From: Chloroflexota bacterium
GTDB lineage: Bacteria; Chloroflexota; Anaerolineae; UBA1429
DNA: 8,481 bases
Direction of reading: 5' to 3'
NCBI GenBank assembly: GCA_012513595.1
Contig: JAAZBY010000052.1
Coordinates: 1-8,481 of the forward strand
Under the pieces are notes generated by a model, which made no database searches, had not been told where the DNA came from, and worked only from the letters and a program-made list of their open reading frames with translations. The position numbers and the translations under genes are program-made. How positions within the stretch are numbered: position 1 is the stretch's first letter; every line of letters begins with the position of its first letter. Below, one piece after another: positions 1-6,485 of this stretch.

Positions 1-1007
1 ACTTTTTGCTCGTGAAGGAGATGGGCATCGAAGAGACCGGCATCCTGGCCTCCTGTTCGGACTATCACATCTTCAAGAAGCTGAACATGACCCGGCGGCA
101 GGCCATGGACCTGTTCCTCGGCGTGGTCAAGGACGCCCTGGCCGCCGGCGCGCGGCCGCGCGTCCACCTTGAGGACCTCACCCGGGCGGACTATTACGGC
201 TTTGTGTTGCCGCTGGCCACCGAGTTGCGCATCCTGTCGGAGCAGAGCGGTATACCCATCAAGCTCCGCGCCTGCGACACGCTGGGCTACGGCGTCTCCT
301 ATCCGGGCGTGGCGCTGCCCCGCTCGGTGCCGGGCATCGCCTACGGCCTGCACCATTATGCCGGCTTCCCGAGCGAGCTGCTCGAGTGGCACGGCCATAA
401 CGACTTTCACCGGGCCGTGGTGAACGCCGGCACGGCCTGGCTGTACGGCATCTCGGCCGTCAACTGCACGCTGCTGGGCATTGGCGAGCGCACCGGCAAC
501 ACCCCGCTCGAGGCCATGGTCTTTGAGTACGCCGGGCTGCGCGGCACCACCGACGGGATGCAGACGCAGGTCATCTCCGAGATTGCAGACTATTACCGCG
601 ACGTGATCGGCTACGAGATCCCTCCGATGACGCCGCTGGTGGGCCGGGACTTTGCCACCACGCGGGCCGGCATCCACGCCGATGGCCTGCTCAAGGACGA
701 GGAGATCTATAACATCTTTGACACGGAAGCCCTGCTCAACCGGCCGGCGCGCGTGCTCGTCAATCAGTCGTCCGGGGCGGCTGGGGTGACGCACTGGGCC
801 AACACCTTCTTTGGCCTGTCGGGCCCGCGCGCCCTGGACAAGCGCGATGCCCGCCTGCAGCCGGTGTTGGACTGGATCGCCTCCGAGTACGGTAACGGGC
901 GCTCGACCGCGGTCGGTGATGTGGAGCTGATCGAGGTGATCCAGAGACTGGCGCCCGACCTCTACCTCGAGGTGGCCGGCTCGCGCGCGGTGGCCGCCGG
1001 CGAGTAG
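1..1007 (+). CDS. Homocitrate synthase / isopropylmalate synthase family enzyme (DRE-TIM barrel), possibly Re-citrate synthase-like; 5' partial
   Basis: Acyltransferase that would condense acetyl-CoA with a 2-oxoacid in the cytoplasm. The frame is open from the first bases of the window, so roughly the first 100-120 residues, including the DRE metal motif, are missing. Numbering from the TTG at position 6, visible family marks are HLEDLTR (E56, D57, R60), the CDT strand (D91), the metal-binding HGHND (H129, H131), the GIGERTGN glycine loop (158-165) and the AGIHADG motif (H224) that begins the C-terminal subdomain. The protein stops about 110 residues after H224 with no LeuA-type regulatory domain, which argues against a classical 2-isopropylmalate synthase. 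From memory, the segments HLEDLTRADYYGF, RACDTLGYGV and LKDEEIYNIFDTE resemble anaerobe proteins annotated as homocitrate synthase or Re-citrate synthase. The substrate cannot be fixed from sequence alone. A hairpin follows the stop codon, and the next gene has its own promoter. Confidence 0.85.
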   Translation, partial: FLLVKEMGIEETGILASCSDYHIFKKLNMTRRQAMDLFLGVVKDALAAGARPRVHLEDLTRADYYGFVLPLATELRILSEQSGIPIKLRACDTLGYGVSYPGVALPRSVPGIAYGLHHYAGFPSELLEWHGHNDFHRAVVNAGTAWLYGISAVNCTLLGIGERTGNTPLEAMVFEYAGLRGTTDGMQTQVISEIADYYRDVIGYEIPPMTPLVGRDFATTRAGIHADGLLKDEEIYNIFDTEALLNRPARVLVNQSSGAAGVTHWANTFFGLSGPRALDKRDARLQPVLDWIASEYGNGRSTAVGDVELIEVIQRLAPDLYLEVAGSRAVAAGE

Positions 1008-1031
1008 CGCTCTCTCCGCAACAGTGCTGCC

Positions 1032-1062
1032 AGCGAGCGGCCGCTCATCGCGGCCGCTCGTT
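1032..1062 (+). terminator. Probable intrinsic terminator after the acyltransferase gene
   Basis: An inverted repeat lies 24 bases after the stop codon. The 11-base arms at 1034-1044 and 1050-1060 pair perfectly around a 5-base loop (TCATC), and a G-T and an A-T pair extend the stem by two. The tract after it (TTCCGTTCC) is only partly T-rich, so termination may be inefficient or Rho-assisted. Each arm contains the self-complementary octamer GCGGCCGC, so other foldings are possible. Confidence 0.5.
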
Positions 1063-1110
1063 CCGTTCCGGCAGGCCGAGCGGGCGCCGTCGGCCGCCCG
1101 GCGCGGCCGA

Positions 1111-1140
1111 TTGCCCGGACCGGCCGGGCTGTGGTATCCT
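1111..1140 (+). promoter_or_regulatory. Predicted sigma-70-type promoter with extended -10, upstream of the S9 peptidase operon
   Basis: A -35-like TTGCCC (1111-1116) is separated by 18 bases from a -10-like TATCCT (1135-1140), which is preceded by TGG and so forms an extended -10 (TGnTATCCT). Transcription would start near 1147, giving a leader of about 40 bases before the ATG at 1187. This is the only convincing promoter on the plus strand of the window. It sits just after the upstream hairpin and before a four-gene same-strand run. The call comes from pattern matching only. Confidence 0.5.
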
Positions 1141-1174
1141 AGCCAAGGACTTACGAGGACCGCACACTGCCACC

Positions 1175-1182
1175 TAAGGAGG
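1175..1182 (+). promoter_or_regulatory. Ribosome binding site of the S9 peptidase gene
   Basis: TAAGGAGG is a full eight-base match to the 16S rRNA 3' end, and only four bases separate it from the ATG at 1187. It fixes the start codon of the peptidase and suggests strong translation. The spacing is shorter than the usual 5-9 bases. Confidence 0.8.
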
Positions 1183-1186
1183 CCCG

Positions 1187-3067
1187 ATGGTACACGGAAA
1201 GCCTTACGGAGAATGGCCCAGCCCCATCTCACCGCGGGACATGGGCGCCGTGCTGCGCCTGGGCGGGCTGGCCTGGGACACGGCCGCCGAGCGCCTCGTC
1301 TGGCTGGAGGGGCGCGGCCCCCTCGGGGTGCTGGTGTGCGGCGACGCCTCACCCGACGCGCCGCGGGAGGTGAGTGGCAGCCTTTCGGTGCGGGCCCGGG
1401 TGGGCTACGGCGGCGGCGACTTTAGCGTGGACCGTAACACGGTCTACTTTGCCGCCGAGGGGCGCCTGTACCGGCGATCCCTCGACGGCGGCCAGCCGCG
1501 CCCGATCACGCCGGCTTTTGGGCAGTGCGCCTCACCGACGGTCTCGCCTGACGGGCAGTGGGTCGTCTACGTCCATTCCTACGAGGACGTCGATGGCCTG
1601 GCCATCGTGGATGCCGACGGCCAGTGCTGGCCGCAGAGACTGGCCTACGGCAGCGACTTCGTCATGCAGCCCCGCTGGCACCCCGACGGGCAAATGCTCG
1701 CCTGGGTCTCATGGGACTTTCCCAACATGCCCTGGGACGGCACCCGCCTGGAGACGGCCCGCCTGGCGCCCTCCGCGGGCGGCTGGGCGCTGGCCGAGCG
1801 CGAGACCCTGGCCGGGGGGGAGCGGGTGGCCATCTTCCAGCCCGAGTTCTCGCCCGACGGGCGCTTCCTGGCCTACATCTCGGACGAGAGCGGCTGGGGC
1901 TCGCTATATCTCCGCGACCTGCAGAGCGGCGAGGTCCGCCTGCTGGTGGGTGAGGAGGCCGAACTGGGGCTGCCGGCTTGGGCGCAGGACGTGCGCACCT
2001 ACGCGTGGAGCCCGGATTCGGGCACGATCTACTACTGCCGCCACTCGCGCGGGTACGCCCACCTGTGGGCCGTGCAGGTCTCCAGCGGCGAGCGCGCGCC
2101 CGTCCCGGGGCTGCAGGAGTACTCGCGGATCACCCAGGTAGTGGTTTCGCCGGGCGGGCAGGTAGCCTGTCTGGCCTCTGGGCCGGCGGTTCCGCGCCGG
2201 GTGATCAGCCTGGACCCCGTGCAGGGGGCCGTGCGCGTGCGTGCCCGCTCTGAGAAGGAGGACCTGCCGGCGGAGGCCATCAGTGAGCCGCAACCCGTCA
2301 CCTGGCGCTCGGCCGAGGGGGACACCGTCCACGGGCTCTACTATCCGCCGCGCCTGCCGGGCCATCAGGGGGCCGGCGCGCCGCCGCTGATCGTGCGGGT
2401 GCACGGCGGGCCGACGTCCCAGGTCTTTGCCGAGTACCTGCCCGCGGTGACCTTTTTCACCACCCGCGGCTATGCCGTGCTGGAGGTGAACTACCGCGGC
2501 AGCACCGGCTATGGCAAAGCCTATACGGACAAGCTGCGCGGCACCTGGGGCATTGTGGATTCGGACGACGCCGTGAGCGGCGCGCGCTATGCGGCCGAGC
2601 AGGGCTGGGCCGACGCCACGCGCACCGTGATCATGGGCGGCAGCGCCGGCGGCTTTACCGTGTTGCAGTCTCTGATTCGCTATCCCGGCGTATTCCGCGC
2701 GGGTCTGTGCCTCTATGGGGTGGCGGACCTGTTCGGCCTGGCGGCAGATACGCACAAGTTCGAGCGGCACTACACGGACCTGCTCGTGGGACCTCTTCCT
2801 GAGGCAGCGGCCAGGTATCGCGAGCGCTCGCCGGTGTTCTCGGCCGATCAGATCCGCGATCCGCTGGCCGTCTTCCAGGGGGAGGAGGACCCGGTGGTGC
2901 CCAAGGCGCAGGCCGAGGCGATCGTGGCCGCCCTCAAGGCCAGCGGCGTGCGCTACGAGTACCACGTCTACCCCGGCGAGGGCCACGGCTGGCGCAAGCC
3001 GGAGACCGTGGAGCAGTTCTACTCCGCGGTCTTGGCCTTCCTGGCCAAGAACGTGCTCTACGCCTGA
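1187..3067 (+). CDS. S9 family peptidase (prolyl oligopeptidase type; dipeptidyl/acylaminoacyl-peptidase-like)
   Basis: Serine peptidase that cleaves short peptides, probably releasing N-terminal dipeptides or acylated residues. There is no signal peptide or membrane segment, so it should act in the cytoplasm. The 626 residues fit the family. Residues 1 to about 350 form a beta-propeller with repeated TolB/PD40-like blades, marked by SPDGQ, HPDGQ, SPDGR, SPDSG and SPGGQ motifs. Residues from about 370 to 626 form the alpha/beta hydrolase domain. The oxyanion-hole strand VHGGP is at 405-409, the nucleophile is S486 in GGSAGG, the acid is D568 in GEEDPVVP, and the base is H600 in GEGHGW. All catalytic residues are in place, so the gene looks intact and active. 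The N-terminal PYGEWPSPIS matches the usual start of S9 peptidases of this subgroup. It is the first gene of the proposed operon. The exact specificity is not readable from sequence. Confidence 0.93.
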   Translation: MVHGKPYGEWPSPISPRDMGAVLRLGGLAWDTAAERLVWLEGRGPLGVLVCGDASPDAPREVSGSLSVRARVGYGGGDFSVDRNTVYFAAEGRLYRRSLDGGQPRPITPAFGQCASPTVSPDGQWVVYVHSYEDVDGLAIVDADGQCWPQRLAYGSDFVMQPRWHPDGQMLAWVSWDFPNMPWDGTRLETARLAPSAGGWALAERETLAGGERVAIFQPEFSPDGRFLAYISDESGWGSLYLRDLQSGEVRLLVGEEAELGLPAWAQDVRTYAWSPDSGTIYYCRHSRGYAHLWAVQVSSGERAPVPGLQEYSRITQVVVSPGGQVACLASGPAVPRRVISLDPVQGAVRVRARSEKEDLPAEAISEPQPVTWRSAEGDTVHGLYYPPRLPGHQGAGAPPLIVRVHGGPTSQVFAEYLPAVTFFTTRGYAVLEVNYRGSTGYGKAYTDKLRGTWGIVDSDDAVSGARYAAEQGWADATRTVIMGGSAGGFTVLQSLIRYPGVFRAGLCLYGVADLFGLAADTHKFERHYTDLLVGPLPEAAARYRERSPVFSADQIRDPLAVFQGEEDPVVPKAQAEAIVAALKASGVRYEYHVYPGEGHGWRKPETVEQFYSAVLAFLAKNVLYA

Positions 3068-3085
3068 GTCGTACGAGGACGAGCC

Positions 3086-5476
3086 ATGGCGACCTTCCAC
3101 CGCAGCCTACAGGAGATCAGCCTGGGTGACCTGCCCACGTGCGGGGGCAAGGCCGCGCGCCTGGGCGAGGCGCTGCGGTTGGGCTGCCCCGTGCCGCCAG
3201 GCGTGGTGCTGACCACGGAGCTGTTCAGCCGCTTCATGCTGCAGGGCGGCCTACAGGGCGAGGTGGTCTCGATCCTCAGCGGAATGCAGCCGACCACGAT
3301 GCACCAGTTCCAGGCCGCCGAGTGGGCCATCCAGTCCGCCTTCCGGGTGCGGCGGGTGCCGCGTGACGTGCGTGAGGCGATCCTGGCAGCGGTGGCGGAG
3401 GTCGGTGGCCTGCCGGTGGCCATGCGGTCGTCGGCCACCAATGAGGACAACGCCAGGCAGAGCTTCGTCGGCCAGCACGGCTCGTACTTGTGCGTGAACA
3501 GCGAGGACGCTGCCGTGGCGGCGGTGGTGGGGTGTTGGATGTCTCTCTACAGCGCCAAGGCGCTGTCGTATGCGCATCGCTTTGGCGTGGACCTGCTGCG
3601 CGCGGGGATGGCCGTCCTCGTGCAGGGGTTGGTCAGGCCCACGGCGGAGGGCACCCTGTTTACCGTGGACCCGCTGTCCGGCAACCCGGATGTGTTCGTG
3701 CTGGAACAGAGCGGCGGCGGGCGCCAGGGGCCGCAGATGCTGGACCCCTACGAGGCGGCGCCGGGCGAGGACCCGCTCTGGCAGATCTTGCGGGAAATCG
3801 GTCTGCGCCTCGACGAGCACTTTGGCAGCTACCAGACGCTGGAGTGGGGGGTCGAAGACGGGCGGCTGCTGCTTTTGCGTGTGCGCCCGGCCACCTGCAT
3901 CCCGACCTTCCTGCCCGTCTCGGTGCGCTCGGAGGAGGCGGGCCGCGGCCCGCTGGAACTGGCCATCTCCACCGGGCAAGAGCCGCGTCAGTTGCGGCCC
4001 TACTCCTGGTATCACCGCTCCCGCAGCCGAGCGGCGCGGGCGGCGTACTTTGCCAGCGCCAACCGGCAGTTCTCGGCGTTCTCAGGGCGGGACGACTATT
4101 ACCTGCGTGGCTACCTCTACTCCCGCTGGCGGCGCTTCTCCTTCCTGCCGGGTGAGGAGGCTGGCCCTCCGCGCTACCTGATGGGGAGCCTGTGGCTCCT
4201 GGCGCACGCCCGCCGGCTGGACCGTGAGTTCCGCACGCTGTGGCGCGTGCGGCGCCCGCGCCTCCTGGAACTGGCCGCCGTCGACAAGGCGTCGCTGTCG
4301 GACGAGAGGCTCGGCAAGCTTCTGGCCGAGGTCCAGGGGATCGTCGAGGGCTTCCTGGAGGAGGCCGGCCGGCTCGGAGAGGCGCCCCAGATACTGGCCG
4401 ATATCGTCCGCCAGCTCCACGAGGCCTGGGTTGGCGATGCGGGCGAAGTGACCGACCTCCTGTACACCGGCGCCGACCAGCGCTCGCGGGACGAGAGGGC
4501 GCTCGACAGGGCCTTGGCCGGCGCGGCGGACGATGCGGCGCGCGAGGGCGTTTACGCCGCGCACCTGGCCGAGCACGGCCACCAGTACCTGCGCGGCAAC
4601 CCGGTGGTAGACGGTACCGACATCATCCGCCTGCGCGTAAACGATGGGGCGCTGCGCGCCGTCTACCGGCGCTGCGTGGGCCCGCCCGACGATGCCCCGG
4701 TGGCGGCGCACGGCCGGAGGCTGCAGCGCCGTGATGAGCTCGAGTCCCGGGTGCTTGGCAGGCTGGGCCGCCTGAAGCGCCTGGCCTACCGCTACGTGCT
4801 CCAGGTGGCGCGACGGTACGAGTCCTTGGCGTTTGACCGTCACGAGCCGGCCCTGCTGGGGCTGCTCCTCGAGCATGACGTGGTGATGGAGGCCGGCCGC
4901 CGGATGGTGGCCCGCGGCCTGGCCGAGCGTGTCGAGGATGCCGCGCTGCTCGGCAACGTCGAGCTACAGGACATGCTGGCCGGCGTTTCCGACCCGGCCT
5001 ACGTGGAGCGGGTCATCCGCGAACGCCGCATCGTGATCCGCCGCTGGCAGCGCTACTCGCCCCCGCGGACGCTGGAAAGCACCGCCCTGCCCGACGGCGC
5101 CTCGCGCGACCGTGCGGACGCCCGGGCCCACGGGGCGCTGGTGGGGCAAGCAGTGTCGCGCGGCACGGCCAGGGGCCCGGCGCACATCGTGCGCTCGCTC
5201 GGGGAGGCCACCAACGTGCTGCCCGGGGAGATCCTGGTGTGCCCGGAGGCGCTCTTTGAGCTGAGCCCGCTCTTTGGCATCGTCTCTGCGGTCGTCGCCG
5301 AGACGGGGGGCCTGCTGGACCATTCGGCCACGCTGGTGCGCGAGTACAACGTCCCGGCCGTGTTCGGCGTGGAGAACGCCACCTCGCTTCTGGCAGACGG
5401 CGAAGAGATCTCCGTCGATGCGCACAGTGGCGTGGTGATGCGCCTGCCCGCCGAGCCGGAGTGGCCATCGCTGTAG
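3086..5476 (+). CDS. PEP-synthase/rifampicin-phosphotransferase-like dikinase (ATP-grasp PPDK_N + PEP-utiliser mobile His domain), substrate unknown
   Basis: Predicted ATP-dependent phosphotransferase using a swivelling phosphohistidine. Residues about 14-270 are the PPDK N-terminal ATP-grasp domain: GGK at 20-22, RSSATNED at 114-121, LFTVDP ending at 196, and LEW (E253) before the RPAT end of the domain (267-270). Residues about 271-685 are a mostly helical, Arg- and aromatic-rich middle region. Residues about 687-790 are the mobile domain with catalytic H746 (GGLLDHSATLVRE). The order ATP domain, middle region, His domain and the 796-residue length match rifampicin phosphotransferases. The C-terminal PEP/pyruvate barrel of PpdK or PpsA is absent. 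Oddities: the ATP domain is about 50 residues shorter than I expect, the usual Gln of the LQxRP end motif is R265, and D745 precedes the catalytic His where Ser or Thr is usual. GAGGA at 3075-3079, six bases before the ATG, supports the start. The gap to the peptidase gene is 18 bases, suggesting cotranscription. Family is firm; antibiotic resistance is not shown. Confidence 0.85.
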   Translation: MATFHRSLQEISLGDLPTCGGKAARLGEALRLGCPVPPGVVLTTELFSRFMLQGGLQGEVVSILSGMQPTTMHQFQAAEWAIQSAFRVRRVPRDVREAILAAVAEVGGLPVAMRSSATNEDNARQSFVGQHGSYLCVNSEDAAVAAVVGCWMSLYSAKALSYAHRFGVDLLRAGMAVLVQGLVRPTAEGTLFTVDPLSGNPDVFVLEQSGGGRQGPQMLDPYEAAPGEDPLWQILREIGLRLDEHFGSYQTLEWGVEDGRLLLLRVRPATCIPTFLPVSVRSEEAGRGPLELAISTGQEPRQLRPYSWYHRSRSRAARAAYFASANRQFSAFSGRDDYYLRGYLYSRWRRFSFLPGEEAGPPRYLMGSLWLLAHARRLDREFRTLWRVRRPRLLELAAVDKASLSDERLGKLLAEVQGIVEGFLEEAGRLGEAPQILADIVRQLHEAWVGDAGEVTDLLYTGADQRSRDERALDRALAGAADDAAREGVYAAHLAEHGHQYLRGNPVVDGTDIIRLRVNDGALRAVYRRCVGPPDDAPVAAHGRRLQRRDELESRVLGRLGRLKRLAYRYVLQVARRYESLAFDRHEPALLGLLLEHDVVMEAGRRMVARGLAERVEDAALLGNVELQDMLAGVSDPAYVERVIRERRIVIRRWQRYSPPRTLESTALPDGASRDRADARAHGALVGQAVSRGTARGPAHIVRSLGEATNVLPGEILVCPEALFELSPLFGIVSAVVAETGGLLDHSATLVREYNVPAVFGVENATSLLADGEEISVDAHSGVVMRLPAEPEWPSL

Positions 5477-5539
5477 CCGGGCCGGGGCTGAAGCGGTGCA
5501 CACTGTTCATACCCAGCAAGCACAGACGGAGAGATAGCT

Positions 5540-6433
5540 ATGCCACTGTACGGCGGCATCGAGGCCGGCGGGACCAAGTTCGTCTGCGCCATCGGCTCCG
5601 GCCCCGGCGACCTGCGCGCTGAGGCGCGCTTCCCGACGACCACGCCGGAGGAGTCGATCGGCCGCGCCGTGGACTTTTTCCGCGCGCATCGTGCGCTGGG
5701 CGCGCTCCGGGGGGTCGGCATCGCCTCCTTTGGGCCCATCGACCCCAACCCCTCTTCACCGACCTACGGACGCGTCACGACGACGCCCAAAGCAGGCTGG
5801 GCACAGACCGACTTTGTCGGGAGGGTGTCCGCAGCGCTCACGGTACCGGTGGGGTTTGACACCGACGTGAACGTGGCCGCCCTCGGCGAGTGGCGCTGGG
5901 GCGCGGCGCAGGGGCTGGATACCTTTGTGTACCTCACCGTGGGGACGGGCATCGGCGGCGGGGGGATGGCCAACGGCCGCCTGATCCACGGGCTGATGCA
6001 CCCCGAGATGGGGCACCTGCGCATCCCACACGACTTGGCCAGCGACCCCTTTCCCGGCTGTTGCCCCTACCACGGCGACTGCCTGGAGGGCCTGGCCAGC
6101 GGGCCGGCCATCGAGGCGCGTTGGGGGCAGCGGGGCGAGACTCTGCCTCCCGACCACCCGGCCTGGCCGCTGGAGGCGCACTATCTGGCCTTCGGCCTGG
6201 TCTGCTATATGCTGACTCTATCGCCGCAGCGGGTGATCATGGGGGGCGGCGTGATGGAGCAACAGCACCTCTTTCCTCTGGTGCGCGCCGAGGTGCTGCG
6301 GCTGCTGAACGGCTACCTGCAGGTCTCCCAGGTGACGGCCGGGATCGACGACTATATCGTGCCGCCCGCGTTGGGCGGGCGGGCCGGGGTTCTGGGCGCC
6401 CTGGCCCTCGCTGAGAGGGCCGCCAGCGGCTGA
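5540..6433 (+). CDS. ROK family fructokinase
   Basis: ATP-dependent sugar kinase, most likely converting fructose to fructose 6-phosphate (EC 2.7.1.4) in the cytoplasm. The 297-residue length is typical. The N-terminal phosphate loop [10 protein letters not shown] lies at about residues 5-14. D109 in DTDVN is the expected catalytic base, followed by ALGEW, and TVGTGIGGG is the second nucleotide loop. The zinc site is of the fructokinase form: H159 (HPEMGH) with C175, H178 and C181 (CPYHGDC), followed by LEGLASGPA. That form separates fructokinases such as B. subtilis GmuE/YdhR from glucokinases and from ROK repressors, and there is no N-terminal DNA-binding domain. The start is supported by GGAG at 5528-5531, eight bases before the ATG. 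It lies 63 bases after the dikinase and 52 before the LarC gene, all on one strand. The sugar preference is inferred from family similarity. Confidence 0.9.
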   Translation: MPLYGGIEAGGTKFVCAIGSGPGDLRAEARFPTTTPEESIGRAVDFFRAHRALGALRGVGIASFGPIDPNPSSPTYGRVTTTPKAGWAQTDFVGRVSAALTVPVGFDTDVNVAALGEWRWGAAQGLDTFVYLTVGTGIGGGGMANGRLIHGLMHPEMGHLRIPHDLASDPFPGCCPYHGDCLEGLASGPAIEARWGQRGETLPPDHPAWPLEAHYLAFGLVCYMLTLSPQRVIMGGGVMEQQHLFPLVRAEVLRLLNGYLQVSQVTAGIDDYIVPPALGGRAGVLGALALAERAASG

Positions 6434-6468
6434 ACGCCGCGGCGCTCCCGCCCAACAACACAGACGAC

Positions 6469-6473
6469 AGGAG
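6469..6473 (+). promoter_or_regulatory. Ribosome binding site of the LarC1 gene, long spacing
   Basis: AGGAG lies 12 bases before the ATG at 6486, a long spacing. No better start codon is in frame nearby, and the encoded protein begins exactly as LarC proteins do (MIGYVDTFSGASGDM), so the start is well supported even though the spacing may reduce translation. Confidence 0.6.
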
Positions 6474-6485
6474 TAGCATTTCGAG

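Noticed and set aside
1081..1100. Second GC-rich inverted repeat (CGGGCG / CGCCCG with an 8-base loop) between the acyltransferase gene and the promoter
   Set aside because: A six-base GC stem is expected by chance in DNA this GC-rich and no T tract follows, so I do not call it a terminator or riboswitch.
1024..1425. 133-codon plus-strand frame spanning the intergenic region and the peptidase start
   Set aside because: It crosses the hairpin and promoter, lacks a ribosome site, and its Arg/Gly/Pro-rich translation is the out-of-frame shadow of the peptidase.
1904..3100. 398-codon minus-strand open frame opposite the S9 peptidase
   Set aside because: It lies antisense to a gene with an intact catalytic triad and propeller motifs. 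Its translation is low-complexity (Arg, Ala, His, Gly) with no recognisable motif, as expected from high-GC antisense frames.
3086..5476. Dikinase as a confirmed rifampicin resistance gene
   Set aside because: Only the domain order is shared. The acceptor-binding middle region and several active-site residues differ, so a resistance call is not supported.
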